Source: Acidimicrobiales bacterium (GTDB lineage: Bacteria > Actinomycetota > Acidimicrobiia > Acidimicrobiales > SZUA-35). From it: a stretch of DNA of 38,647 nt. Under the pieces are notes generated by a model. It did no database searches. It was not told the DNA's origin and saw only the letters and a list, made by a program, of their open reading frames with translations. The translations under genes were made by a program, and so were the position numbers. Position 1 is the first letter of the stretch. Each line of letters begins with the position of its first letter. This document shows positions 31,661 through 38,647 of the stretch, one piece after another. The stretch spans positions 165,167-203,813 of the forward strand of contig JAHDCC010000003.1 in assembly GCA_020630065.1 (NCBI GenBank), written 5' to 3'.

Positions 31661-32850
31661 TGGTGCCCCGATGTAGCTGCGCGTAGCCACGCGATAGGTT
31701 GTGAAGTCGCCACTCGCTCACCAGACAGGGCTAGAAGTCCTTGAAGGTTTCCTGCGAAGGGAGTGTGGATGTCCATATCCCCGACTTTGCCTACCAGCTG
31801 GCCAATGGCGAGATCGGTGCCTAACACGGCCGATTCATGTGGAGTGAAGATCCCGGTTCCTGGACTGACGACCAGCCGCTCAACCGCATAGAGTTTCTCG
31901 CCCTCTTCGAGGGCAGGAGTTGCTCCATCGGCAATTGAGGAAAGCGTTTCTAAGAGCGAGTCGACGGCATCTGGACTGTTGATGGACGCAGTCGTAATGC
32001 CGGGAACCGTGCGTTTGGCCATTCCGCTCAATGCTTTGCCGGGCCCGATCTCGAGAAGAACCGACGCGCCTGACTCCTCAAGTCCCAGCAAGGTTTTGCG
32101 CCACTGGACTGGGCTAGTCAGCTGAGCTCCGAGGAGGCTGGCCCACTCGTCGGAACCGGTGTGGATCTCGGCGTCGACGTTAGCAAAGACGGGGCTGGTC
32201 GGTGTTCGAAGGTCGGCTTCGGAAATAGCCTTGCGGAGACGATCTCGAGCTGGAGACATGAACGGCGTATGGAAAGCGCCACCGACTTTAATTGGGATGG
32301 TCCGTTTGGCACCGAGTTCTTTGGCGGCTATTGCAGCCTCATCGATGGCGCTGGGGGAGCCTGCGATTACTACTTGTCCGGCTGCGTTGTAGTTCGCTAC
32401 CCAGACGTCGCCGTCGGTACGACGGCAAGCCAGGTCAACCGATTCGTCGTCGAGGCCAAGAACCGCAGCCATAGTGCCTTGAGATTCTTCGGCGGCGATT
32501 TGCATTGCGTTGCCTCGTTCAGTGACGAGTCGTACCCCGTCTTCGAAGCTGAGAACACCGGTTGCCGTTAGGGCGGAATATTCGCCGAGGCTATGGCCGG
32601 CGAGAATCGCTGGTTGTACACCGGTTCGTTCTATAGCGTCGAGTACGATCATGCTCACCAAAAAGGTAGCGAGCTGGGCATTACGGGTTTCAGTAAGCTC
32701 TTCCTGGTCTGCGGTGAGAAGGAGATGCTCGACGTCGCGTTCGGCCACGTCGGCAGCTTCAGCGACCAGCTCCCACGAGGGGTGATCCTTCCAAGCAGCA
32801 CCCATTCCTGGGCTTTGGGAACCTTGTCCCGGGAAAGTAAAGGCAATCAT
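31657..32850 (-). CDS. fabD: Malonyl-CoA:ACP transacylase fused to a biotinyl/lipoyl-like domain
   Basis: Residues 1-310 are a normal FabD: FTFPGQGSQSPGMG at the start, nucleophile S87 in GHSLGEYSALTA, and the GGAFHTPFM histidine motif. It loads malonyl groups onto ACP. Residues about 325-397 form an extra domain whose pattern (VVSPGTGIFTP, GQLVGKVGD, HTPFAGNLQGLLALSGERV, QPIAWL) resembles a biotinyl/lipoyl hammerhead fold, but the usual MKM turn reads GDMDI, so the modified lysine is missing. The ATG at 32850 is chosen because FabD proteins begin here. The frame stays open to 33090, adding 80 residues without recognisable similarity. First gene of the fab operon. Confidence 0.93.
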   Translation of the reverse strand: MIAFTFPGQGSQSPGMGAAWKDHPSWELVAEAADVAERDVEHLLLTADQEELTETRNAQLATFLVSMIVLDAIERTGVQPAILAGHSLGEYSALTATGVLSFEDGVRLVTERGNAMQIAAEESQGTMAAVLGLDDESVDLACRRTDGDVWVANYNAAGQVVIAGSPSAIDEAAIAAKELGAKRTIPIKVGGAFHTPFMSPARDRLRKAISEADLRTPTSPVFANVDAEIHTGSDEWASLLGAQLTSPVQWRKTLLGLEESGASVLLEIGPGKALSGMAKRTVPGITTASINSPDAVDSLLETLSSIADGATPALEEGEKLYAVERLVVSPGTGIFTPHESAVLGTDLAIGQLVGKVGDMDIHTPFAGNLQGLLALSGERVATSQPIAWLRAATSGHQ

Positions 32851-32940
32851 CACGGATTTCACAGTTAGCTCTGACCCTTCGCCGGGCAAGAAGGTTTCGG
32901 AATTTCGGACAAAATGTTGGCTCAAGACTTGGTTGAATGT

Positions 32941-32957
32941 CACACCTGTAATGTGAA
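32941..32957. promoter_or_regulatory. Inverted repeat in the fab operon promoter region
   Basis: TCACA-N7-TGTGA, about 90 bp before the fabD start. The 283 bp between fabD and the tRNA hold no gene. It could be the operator of a fatty-acid regulator. The order of half-sites is opposite to a CRP site. Confidence 0.3.
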
Positions 32958-33133
32958 CGCCTAAAAAGTTAACACTGAAGCCAGTTTCTGGAGTTCCTCT
33001 AGTAACAGCTTCCTCGTTTGAGCGTACCGGAACCAGAAATGAGCCGCGTCTAGTCCCGCCTGGTTTTGACTTTGATATTTTTTTGTTCAAATCCGATTTA
33101 CTCGGATAATTTTGGGCTAAGCTGACGGCCCTT

Positions 33134-33216
<83 letters not shown>

Positions 33217-33265
33217 CTTGTTTCAACTTCTCGTTGAATGTTCGTTCTACCCCACAAATTGTCAG

Positions 33266-33271
33266 TAGGTT
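33266..33271 (+). promoter_or_regulatory. -10 box for the coiled-coil gene
   Basis: TAGGTT, 8 nt before the ATG at 33280; nearly leaderless. Confidence 0.35.
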
Positions 33272-33279
33272 CCGCACCG

Positions 33280-33564
33280 ATGGCTCGAAACTCGATCGAG
33301 AAGAAACTCATTGCTCTCTCGGCTGAAATAGTGGCGTTGAAGCAGGAGCTACGGATAGTCGAGGAGCAGCTTGCCCATTTCGAAGACGAAGCCGAAGATG
33401 CGCGACTTCGGGCGTTGGTTTCTGAGACCCCTCAGGCTGACAAGATTCATCGGGATGCTTCGGCAACTGTGTCGGCCTTCCGGCGTGACCAGAATCATAA
33501 GTTGGAGAAGATAAAAAAGCTGGAACGGCGTCAAGATGAACTGCTTGACCAGCTGTCGGTGTAG
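33280..33564 (+). CDS. Small coiled-coil protein of unknown function
   Basis: A 94-residue, charged, almost wholly helical protein with heptads (IEKKLIALSAEIVALKQELR, IVEEQLAHFEDEAED, then KLEKIKKLERRQDELLDQL). It has no cysteine, signal or membrane segment. The ATG at 33280 is preferred to 33238, whose extra 14 residues are not helical and whose position precedes the -10 box. It lies between a tRNA-Leu and pdtaR. A scaffold or partner-binding role is possible, but nothing in the sequence names a function. Confidence 0.65.
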   Translation: MARNSIEKKLIALSAEIVALKQELRIVEEQLAHFEDEAEDARLRALVSETPQADKIHRDASATVSAFRRDQNHKLEKIKKLERRQDELLDQLSV

Positions 33565-33709
33565 ATCCACGCTTTCGTTCGGTCCTGGCGTGGCCAACGG
33601 TAACGCTGATTAACTGTGACTGCTGGTCTTCAGATGTGTGGAAAGTACCGCTTGAAGAAGCGCTGGAGATATCCTACACGAATCGGTTGTGGGTGATTCT
33701 TGATCGAAA

Positions 33710-33760
33710 GTAAAGACCTATCTTTACGCTACCGTTAGTAAGTTGTGGGCTCATGAGCCC
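33710..33760 (+). promoter_or_regulatory. Inverted repeats upstream of pdtaR
   Basis: GTAAAG-ACCTAT-CTTTAC (33710-33727) and the perfect 14-bp palindrome GGGCTCATGAGCCC (33747-33760), with TACCGT between them (33730-33735) as a possible -10. If it is the -10, the palindrome lies in the 5' UTR and can form a hairpin; the first repeat would flank the promoter. A short direct repeat AAGTACAAGTACAAG precedes the Shine-Dalgarno. The rest of the 33565-33786 gap is featureless. Confidence 0.4.
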
Positions 33761-33786
33761 AACAAGTACAAGTACAAGGGAGCAAC

Positions 33787-34365
33787 GTGGGGCCGTCGGT
33801 AATAATTGCAGAAGATGAAGCGCTGATCCGGTTAGATCTTCGCGAATCCCTGATCGACGAAGGTTACACCGTCGCCGCCGAAGCCAAAGACGGCGCAGAG
33901 CTGCTCGAACTGGTAAACGAACACAACCCCGACGTGGTTCTGGTCGATATCAAGATGCCGAACGTCGACGGACTCACCGCCGCCCGCCAAATCGTCGATA
34001 ATCGAATCTGCGCGGTTGTGATTCTGACCGCCTTCTCCCAACGTGACCTAATCCATCAGGCCAGAGATATCGGTGTTTCGAGCTATCTGGTAAAGCCGTT
34101 CCAGCGAGAAGAGTTGGTTCCCGCGATCGAACTCGCCATCGCAAGATTCAGCGAGCTGAGCGAAGCGAATGAACAGATCCGAGACCTATCAAACAAACTC
34201 GAAACTCGGAAACTGCTCGACCGAGCAAAAGGCCAGCTAATGGACAACTATCAGCTAAGCGAATCAGACGCCTTTCGTTTCTTGCAGAAAACCGCGATGT
34301 CTCGACGAGCGTCGATCAGCTCAATCGCGGAGCTTGTTCTCGCTGACGAACTTGGTCCGACATAG
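33787..34365 (+). CDS. pdtaR: ANTAR-domain response regulator PdtaR
   Basis: A 192-residue regulator: receiver domain with D10/E11, phosphoacceptor D54 in VVLVDIKMPNVDG, T/A switch ILTAFSQ and K in SYLVKPFQ; then a helix-rich linker and an ANTAR RNA-binding domain (LLDRAKGQLMDNYQLSESDAFRFLQKTAM in parts: RAKGQLM, SESDAF, FLQKTAM). ANTAR proteins bind tandem hexaloop hairpins and prevent termination. In actinobacteria PdtaR is phosphorylated by PdtaS; that kinase is not here. The GTG start has AAGGGAG 4 nt upstream. It matches PdtaR in length and order. Confidence 0.92.
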   Translation: MGPSVIIAEDEALIRLDLRESLIDEGYTVAAEAKDGAELLELVNEHNPDVVLVDIKMPNVDGLTAARQIVDNRICAVVILTAFSQRDLIHQARDIGVSSYLVKPFQREELVPAIELAIARFSELSEANEQIRDLSNKLETRKLLDRAKGQLMDNYQLSESDAFRFLQKTAMSRRASISSIAELVLADELGPT

Positions 34366-34374
34366 GCTCGACCG

Positions 34375-34416
34375 AGTTTCTCTCCAGAGATGAATGCCAG
34401 CCTGAGTTGAGAAACT
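34375..34416. repeat. 8-bp inverted repeat between pdtaR and polA
   Basis: AGTTTCTC (34375-34382) and GAGAAACT (34409-34416) with 26 nt between; a smaller TCTC/GAGA hairpin lies within. No T-run. It may mark the end of the pdtaR message. Confidence 0.35.
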
Positions 34417-34450
34417 GACGCTGAGACGCCTAAACATCCGATAGATCTCC

Positions 34451-34456
34451 TAGGAT
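34451..34456 (+). promoter_or_regulatory. -10 box for polA
   Basis: TAGGAT, 5 nt before the GTG at 34462 and 8 nt before the ATG at 34465, with no Shine-Dalgarno. It suggests leaderless polA mRNA and leaves both starts possible. Confidence 0.4.
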
Positions 34457-34461
34457 CAGCC

Positions 34462-37140
34462 GTGATGGCTTCTCTAATGTTGATTGACGGCAACTCATTG
34501 ACCTACCGGGCGTTCTATGCGTTGCCCGAAGATTTGGCTACAGCTAGCGGGCAAGTGACGAACGCAGTCTTCGGGTTCACCTCGATGCTTGTCAACCTGG
34601 TCCGCGATCATCAGCCGGACGGAATCCTCGTTGCGTTCGATCGCCCAGAGCCAACCTTTAGGCACGAACGGACCTCTGAGTACAAAGCACAGCGATCGAA
34701 AGCCCCCGATATTCTCAAGCAGCAAATGGGTTTGGTGCGGGAAGTTCTCGATGTCCTGCACATTCCTCAAGTCGACCTAGTCGGGTACGAGGCTGACGAT
34801 ATCCTTGCCACACTGGCGACTGCGGCATCAGATGAAGGCGTAGACACCTTGATCGTCACCGGTGATCGAGACAGTTACCAGCTAGTAAAAGATCCATACA
34901 TCAAAGTCGTATACAACAAGCGGGGCGTCAGCGATTATGCGCTGTACGACGAGGCCGGGATACTTGAACGAACCGGGGTAACTCCTTCCAGCTATGTCCA
35001 ATATGCCGCTCTTCGAGGTGACAAGTCCGACAATCTGCCTGGAGTGCCCGGGGTAGGAGAGAAAACGGCGGCGAAGCTCATCAACAAATACGGTGACGTT
35101 GCCGGGATCTATAAACACGTTGACGAGCAGACACCAAAGTTGCGGCAGAACTTAGAAGAAAACCAGTCTCAGGTCGAACTCAACGTCGAGTTGATGGAGT
35201 TGCTTCACGATGTTCCCCTGGATGTCGATGTCAAGGATTTACTTGAGCTCGAACCATACGACGTTGAGGAAGTAAAAAAGCTATTTGGTTTCCTCGAATT
35301 CAATACTCTTTTTGTACGGCTGCAAGCTGCCTTCGGCGATACCAAGGCTACGACAATCGGAACGATGCTCAGCGCCGATGTGAGCTGGCCGGCCACCGCC
35401 GACGGCGTTGAGGTACTGTTGGATGAAGCACTGCAATCGGAACGGCCGGTCGCAGTCGCCGCCAGGTTTGAATCAGCGAAGCCTGAACAGCTCAACACGT
35501 TCTCGTTCGTCTATGACTCGGCGAATTCGAAAGTCTGTTCGCTGTCTGCTGAAATGTTCACTGACGCAGCAGTCCGAGAAAAGGTTCGAACGCTTGTTGA
35601 ATCAAGCTCTCCGGGCGTTATCGCTCACGAAGCGAAGCCGCTAGCTCGAGCGTTGTTGGCCAACGACCTTGGGCTCAGCGGCCTTGTCATGGACACTTCG
35701 CTGGCCGCCTATCTATTGGATCCAGCGGGAGCTTCGTATCCTCTGGACAAGCTTCTCGCGACACATACCGAGTTTGAATTACCCGAAGGTTCAGTAACCC
35801 CCGAGGGGCAACTGGACTTTGGTCAAGACTCGGCGGTTGTCGATGATGAAACTGCGGTGCACGCTCTCGCCGTTGATCGTCTTCACGATGTGTTAGACAC
35901 CAGCGTCAACGATGCCGGACTCCGCTCGTTGCACGATTCAATCGAAGTGCCGTTGGTAGGTGTGCTGGCGAGAATGGAACATGTTGGTATAGGGATCGAT
36001 CGGGTTGAGCTGCAGCAACTCAACGACAAGATGGTTGCTGAAGTCGAGCGGCTTACTAAACAAATTCACCTCGATGCAGGTGAAGAGTTCAACGTCAATT
36101 CGACCAAGGTTCTCCGACGAATACTATTTGAAGAGCTTGGCCTTACCCCTCAGAAAAAAGGCAAAACGGGTTATTCAACCGATCAGGCCACGTTGGAGAA
36201 ACTCAAAGGCGACCATCCGATTATCGAAAACTTACTGCGATACCGAGAAGTCGAAAAACTTCGATCCACGTACGGGCAGTCATTATTGTCGGCGGTTGAG
36301 GCCGACGACAGGATTCGAGCTACGTTCCGTCAAACGGTGGCACGAACAGGGCGACTGTCGAGTGAGAACCCTAACCTGCACAATATTCCGGTCCGAACCG
36401 AATTAGGGCGAGAGTTCAGACGAGCTTTTGTTCCATCTGCGTCGAAACTGCTACTGGTCGCCGACTACAACCAGATTGAGTTGCGTTGTATCGCACATCT
36501 AGCGGAAGATCCCGGGCTGATCGAAGCCTTCACCAACGAACAAGACGTACACACCATCACGGCGGCCCGAGTTTTCGACGTAGACGAAGAAGCAGTCAGC
36601 TTCGAACAACGGAGCTATGCCAAAATGGTTTCCTATGGGTTGGCCTATGGGATGGAAGCTTACGGGCTTGGTCAGCGGCTTGGAGTCCCGACCGGCGAGG
36701 CGCAGAAAATACTGGACGCCTACTTTGAAAGTTTCCCGGCGGTACGAGACTATATGGACGCCACCGTGAGTGAAGCCAGAAACAAAGGCTACACAGAAAC
36801 ACTATTTGGGCGGCGCCGCCAGATCCCTGAACTGATGAGCGACAACCGCAACGTTCGGATGGCGGGGGAGCGTCAAGCTATGAACGCTGGAATTCAAGGA
36901 CTAGCTGCCGATATTTTCAAGGCCGCCTTAGTTCGGCTAGATAAACGCATGGCAACCGACGACTTTGACGGAACGCTCGTCTTGCAAGTTCACGATGAAG
37001 TGATCGTTGAAATCGATCCGGATGAGCAAGAAAAGGCTTCCGAATTGGTGGTTGGTGAGATGAGCCAGGCATTTGAGCTAGCTGTGCCTTTGACCGTCAA
37101 TTTGAGCTTTGGGTCTACCTGGGCTGACGCCAAGGGCTAG
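34462..37140 (+). CDS. polA: DNA polymerase I
   Basis: The 892-residue protein has three domains. The 5'-3' exonuclease (1-300) shows LMLIDGNSLTYRAFYALP, EADDILATLA, VTGDRDSYQLV and LRGDKSDNLPGVPGVGEKTA. The middle 3'-5' exonuclease-like domain (310-490) lacks the DxE and YxxxD residues, so proofreading is absent. The polymerase domain has motif A ADYNQIELR (aspartate near 668), motif B RSYAKMVSYGLAYG and motif C QVHDEVI (near 844). The O-helix residue equivalent to E. coli F762 is tyrosine, as in other actinobacterial PolA. It acts in Okazaki-fragment processing and repair. The ATG at 34465 is an alternative start. Confidence 0.97.
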   Translation: MMASLMLIDGNSLTYRAFYALPEDLATASGQVTNAVFGFTSMLVNLVRDHQPDGILVAFDRPEPTFRHERTSEYKAQRSKAPDILKQQMGLVREVLDVLHIPQVDLVGYEADDILATLATAASDEGVDTLIVTGDRDSYQLVKDPYIKVVYNKRGVSDYALYDEAGILERTGVTPSSYVQYAALRGDKSDNLPGVPGVGEKTAAKLINKYGDVAGIYKHVDEQTPKLRQNLEENQSQVELNVELMELLHDVPLDVDVKDLLELEPYDVEEVKKLFGFLEFNTLFVRLQAAFGDTKATTIGTMLSADVSWPATADGVEVLLDEALQSERPVAVAARFESAKPEQLNTFSFVYDSANSKVCSLSAEMFTDAAVREKVRTLVESSSPGVIAHEAKPLARALLANDLGLSGLVMDTSLAAYLLDPAGASYPLDKLLATHTEFELPEGSVTPEGQLDFGQDSAVVDDETAVHALAVDRLHDVLDTSVNDAGLRSLHDSIEVPLVGVLARMEHVGIGIDRVELQQLNDKMVAEVERLTKQIHLDAGEEFNVNSTKVLRRILFEELGLTPQKKGKTGYSTDQATLEKLKGDHPIIENLLRYREVEKLRSTYGQSLLSAVEADDRIRATFRQTVARTGRLSSENPNLHNIPVRTELGREFRRAFVPSASKLLLVADYNQIELRCIAHLAEDPGLIEAFTNEQDVHTITAARVFDVDEEAVSFEQRSYAKMVSYGLAYGMEAYGLGQRLGVPTGEAQKILDAYFESFPAVRDYMDATVSEARNKGYTETLFGRRRQIPELMSDNRNVRMAGERQAMNAGIQGLAADIFKAALVRLDKRMATDDFDGTLVLQVHDEVIVEIDPDEQEKASELVVGEMSQAFELAVPLTVNLSFGSTWADAKG

Positions 37141-37220
37141 AGCGGTACCAGTATCGTCGATTGTGAGTGTCAACGATGTGTTACGAGGCGCAGATGACCG
37201 TGTCTGCTCAGGAGGTTCAC

Positions 37221-37313
37221 ATGACTGATGCTGGTAGTGTTACTCTGCGGTCGAGATGGTCTCGATCGGCAGCTATTTCAGCGGAAAAGAGCTCTCTTCC
37301 GCCTTCGAACTAG
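37221..37313 (+). CDS. Small ORF (30 aa) with strong Shine-Dalgarno upstream of rpsA
   Basis: AGGAGG (37210-37215) lies 5 nt before ATG 37221; 30 codons follow, ending at TAG 37311. The product is polar and basic (MTDAGSVTLRSRWSRS at the start, then a Ser/Lys/Pro-rich tail); no family is recognised. It stops 27 bp before the TTG of rpsA, which has no Shine-Dalgarno. Its DNA also carries two inverted repeats (37251-37265 and 37281-37302). It could be a leader peptide coupling translation to rpsA, or chance; homologues in relatives would be needed to call it a gene. Confidence 0.4.
   Translation: MTDAGSVTLRSRWSRSAAISAEKSSLPPSN
37251..37302. repeat. Two inverted repeats in the rpsA leader
   Basis: TCGAGA-TGG-TCTCGA (37251-37265) and a 22-bp near-palindrome, GCGGAAAAGAGCTCTCTTCCGC with one mismatched pair (37281-37302). 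In RNA they form adjacent hairpins ahead of the rpsA start. Confidence 0.45.
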
Positions 37314-37340
37314 CCGCTCTCTATGAAAGTTCCCTAACCC

Positions 37341-38647
37341 TTGTCCTCTACTGATACTGAAACACTAGACGCCGAAACCGCCGCATATGTTCCACGGCAG
37401 ATCGTCGAGAATGATCTCGAAGGTTCTTTGGACGATGCGTACTCCGCCTCAATGGTGGTTGTTGATGACGGCCAGCTTGTTGCTGGCACCGTAGTCCGAG
37501 TCGATCGAGACGAAGTTCTCCTCGACATTGGCTACAAGAGCGAAGGAGTAATCCCATCTCGGGAACTCTCAATTCGCAATGATGTTGACCCCTCCGAAAT
37601 CGTCTCGATCGGTGACGAACTCGAAGCGCTTGTCCTTCAAAAAGAAGATAAAGAAGGACGACTACTCCTATCTAAGAAGCGTGCTCAGTACGAGCGTGCT
37701 TGGGGCACCATCGAAGACGTCAAAGAGCGAAATGGTGTTGTATCTGGTCCAGTTATCGAAGTTGTCAAGGGTGGACTCATCCTCGACATCGGTCTCCGTG
37801 GTTTCCTTCCAGCTTCGTTGGTAGAGCTTCGCCGAGTGCGGGACCTCCAGCCATATGTAGGTCGCTCGCTTGACGCAAAAATCATCGAGCTCGACAAAAA
37901 CCGCAACAACGTCGTACTTTCACGACGAGCATTCTTGGAAGAAACCCAGAAAGAACAACGCGAAGACTTCCTTGCCAACCTCACCCCGGGCGAAGTTCGC
38001 AGCGGTGTTGTTTCTTCGGTTGTCAACTTCGGTGCGTTCGTCGACCTCGGCGGCATGGATGGACTCATCCACGTATCAGAGCTTTCATGGAAGCACGTTG
38101 ATCACCCAGGTTCGGTAGTGACCGTCGGTGACGAAGTAACCGTTCAAGTTCTCGAAGTTGACCTTTCACGAGAGCGAATCAGTCTTTCGCTTAAGGCAAC
38201 CCAGCAAGACCCTTGGCAAGAATTCGCTTCCGGTCACCGTGTTGGCGAGCTCGTGTACGGTCGTGTCACCAAGCTTGTACCGTTCGGTTCATTCATCCAG
38301 GTCGGAGAAGGAATCGAAGGTCTGGTTCACATCTCCGAGATGTCAGCACATCACGTCGACCTACCCGAACAAGTTGTCACTCCAGGTGAAGAACTTTGGG
38401 TTAAAATCATCGACATCGACCTACAGCGCCGACGCATCAGCTTGTCTATTAAACAAGCAGCTGAAGGTGGCGTTGTCGCTCAGGAATACCAGGAACACTT
38501 CGGTGAGCACGCATTCGATGACGACGGAAACTACATTGGCCCAACCGATGTAGATCCTGAGACCGAAAAAGCTTGGGCCGAATACTACGAGGAGCTGGAA
38601 GGCGGAGGCACGACAACCGAAACGGCCACCGACGAAAGTACTGAAGC
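37341..38647 (+). CDS. rpsA: 30S ribosomal protein S1 (partial, C-terminus off the right edge)
   Basis: An open frame of 435 codons runs to the right edge. Four S1 (OB-fold RNA-binding) repeats begin near residues 48, 131, 216 and 300; the third (VVNFGAFVDLGGMDGLIHVSELS) and fourth (VPFGSFIQVGEGIEGLVHISEMS, in parts) are the best conserved. An acidic tail follows. S1 helps the 30S subunit bind mRNAs lacking strong Shine-Dalgarnos; four repeats are usual in actinobacteria. The start is TTG at 37341, because an in-frame TAA lies 6 nt upstream and the conserved VPRQIVENDLEGSLDDAYSAS must be included. No Shine-Dalgarno is seen. Lack of one is also known for rpsA of other bacteria. Confidence 0.93.
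   Translation, partial: MSSTDTETLDAETAAYVPRQIVENDLEGSLDDAYSASMVVVDDGQLVAGTVVRVDRDEVLLDIGYKSEGVIPSRELSIRNDVDPSEIVSIGDELEALVLQKEDKEGRLLLSKKRAQYERAWGTIEDVKERNGVVSGPVIEVVKGGLILDIGLRGFLPASLVELRRVRDLQPYVGRSLDAKIIELDKNRNNVVLSRRAFLEETQKEQREDFLANLTPGEVRSGVVSSVVNFGAFVDLGGMDGLIHVSELSWKHVDHPGSVVTVGDEVTVQVLEVDLSRERISLSLKATQQDPWQEFASGHRVGELVYGRVTKLVPFGSFIQVGEGIEGLVHISEMSAHHVDLPEQVVTPGEELWVKIIDIDLQRRRISLSIKQAAEGGVVAQEYQEHFGEHAFDDDGNYIGPTDVDPETEKAWAEYYEELEGGGTTTETATDESTE

Overview
The window looks like a chromosomal housekeeping segment of an actinobacterium, probably a member of the Acidimicrobiia with moderate GC content; the class is an inference. Evidence for Actinobacteria: a mycothiol synthase (MshD), an ANTAR response regulator of the PdtaR type, an actinobacterial GroES-like protein ending in TGLYL, a PolA with the SYGLAYG motif B, an RsrA-type zinc anti-sigma factor, and many genes whose start codon lies 5-8 nt after a TANNNT -10 box (leaderless mRNAs). 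There are no insertion sequences, prophage genes, CRISPR arrays or rRNA genes; one tRNA-Leu(CAA) is present.

Layout. 1-5.9 kb (minus strand): an ECF sigma factor, a transmembrane Ser/Thr kinase and a duplicated-domain lipoprotein (cut by the left edge) form a probable signalling cluster. Upstream lie rlmN, mshD and a small hypothetical gene, with an unannotated plus-strand RNA candidate ending in a strong terminator at 5510-5546. 5.9-11.2 kb (plus): hisD-hisC-hisB-hisH-hisA-hisF. 11.4-14.6 kb: a stand-alone GroES-like protein, an ABC exporter, a DUF805 membrane protein, a VF530-family protein and a VOC protein. 14.7-17.5 kb (plus): hisI-trpE-ygfZ-like. 17.5-19.6 kb (minus): a two-component system. 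19.7-23.3 kb (plus): trpC, trpF-trpB-trpA. 23.3-26.6 kb (minus): leuA with a leucine leader peptide/attenuator, then a DUF3179 lipoprotein. 26.6-27.5 kb (minus): an ECF sigma factor with its zinc-binding anti-sigma. 27.9 kb: HU. 28.4-32.9 kb (minus): fabD-fabH-fabG-acpP-fabF, a complete type II fatty-acid synthesis block. 33.1-38.6 kb (plus): tRNA-Leu, a coiled-coil protein, pdtaR, polA, a small ORF and rpsA (cut by the right edge).

The segment is dominated by amino-acid biosynthesis (His, Trp, Leu) and fatty-acid elongation, interleaved with regulators. A separate TrpF and a HisA are both present, so the dual-function PriA seen in many actinobacteria is not needed here. hisG, hisE, trpD and trpG are not in the window. 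The observations most worth following are: (1) the leucine attenuator with a 14-codon leader peptide on a leaderless transcript; (2) FabD fused to a biotinyl/lipoyl-like domain that lacks the lysine; (3) the sigma factor/kinase/lipoprotein cluster; (4) the orphan plus-strand RNA candidate divergent from mshD; (5) a small ORF with the strongest Shine-Dalgarno of the region just ahead of an SD-less, TTG-started rpsA; (6) a series of long inverted repeats in promoter regions.
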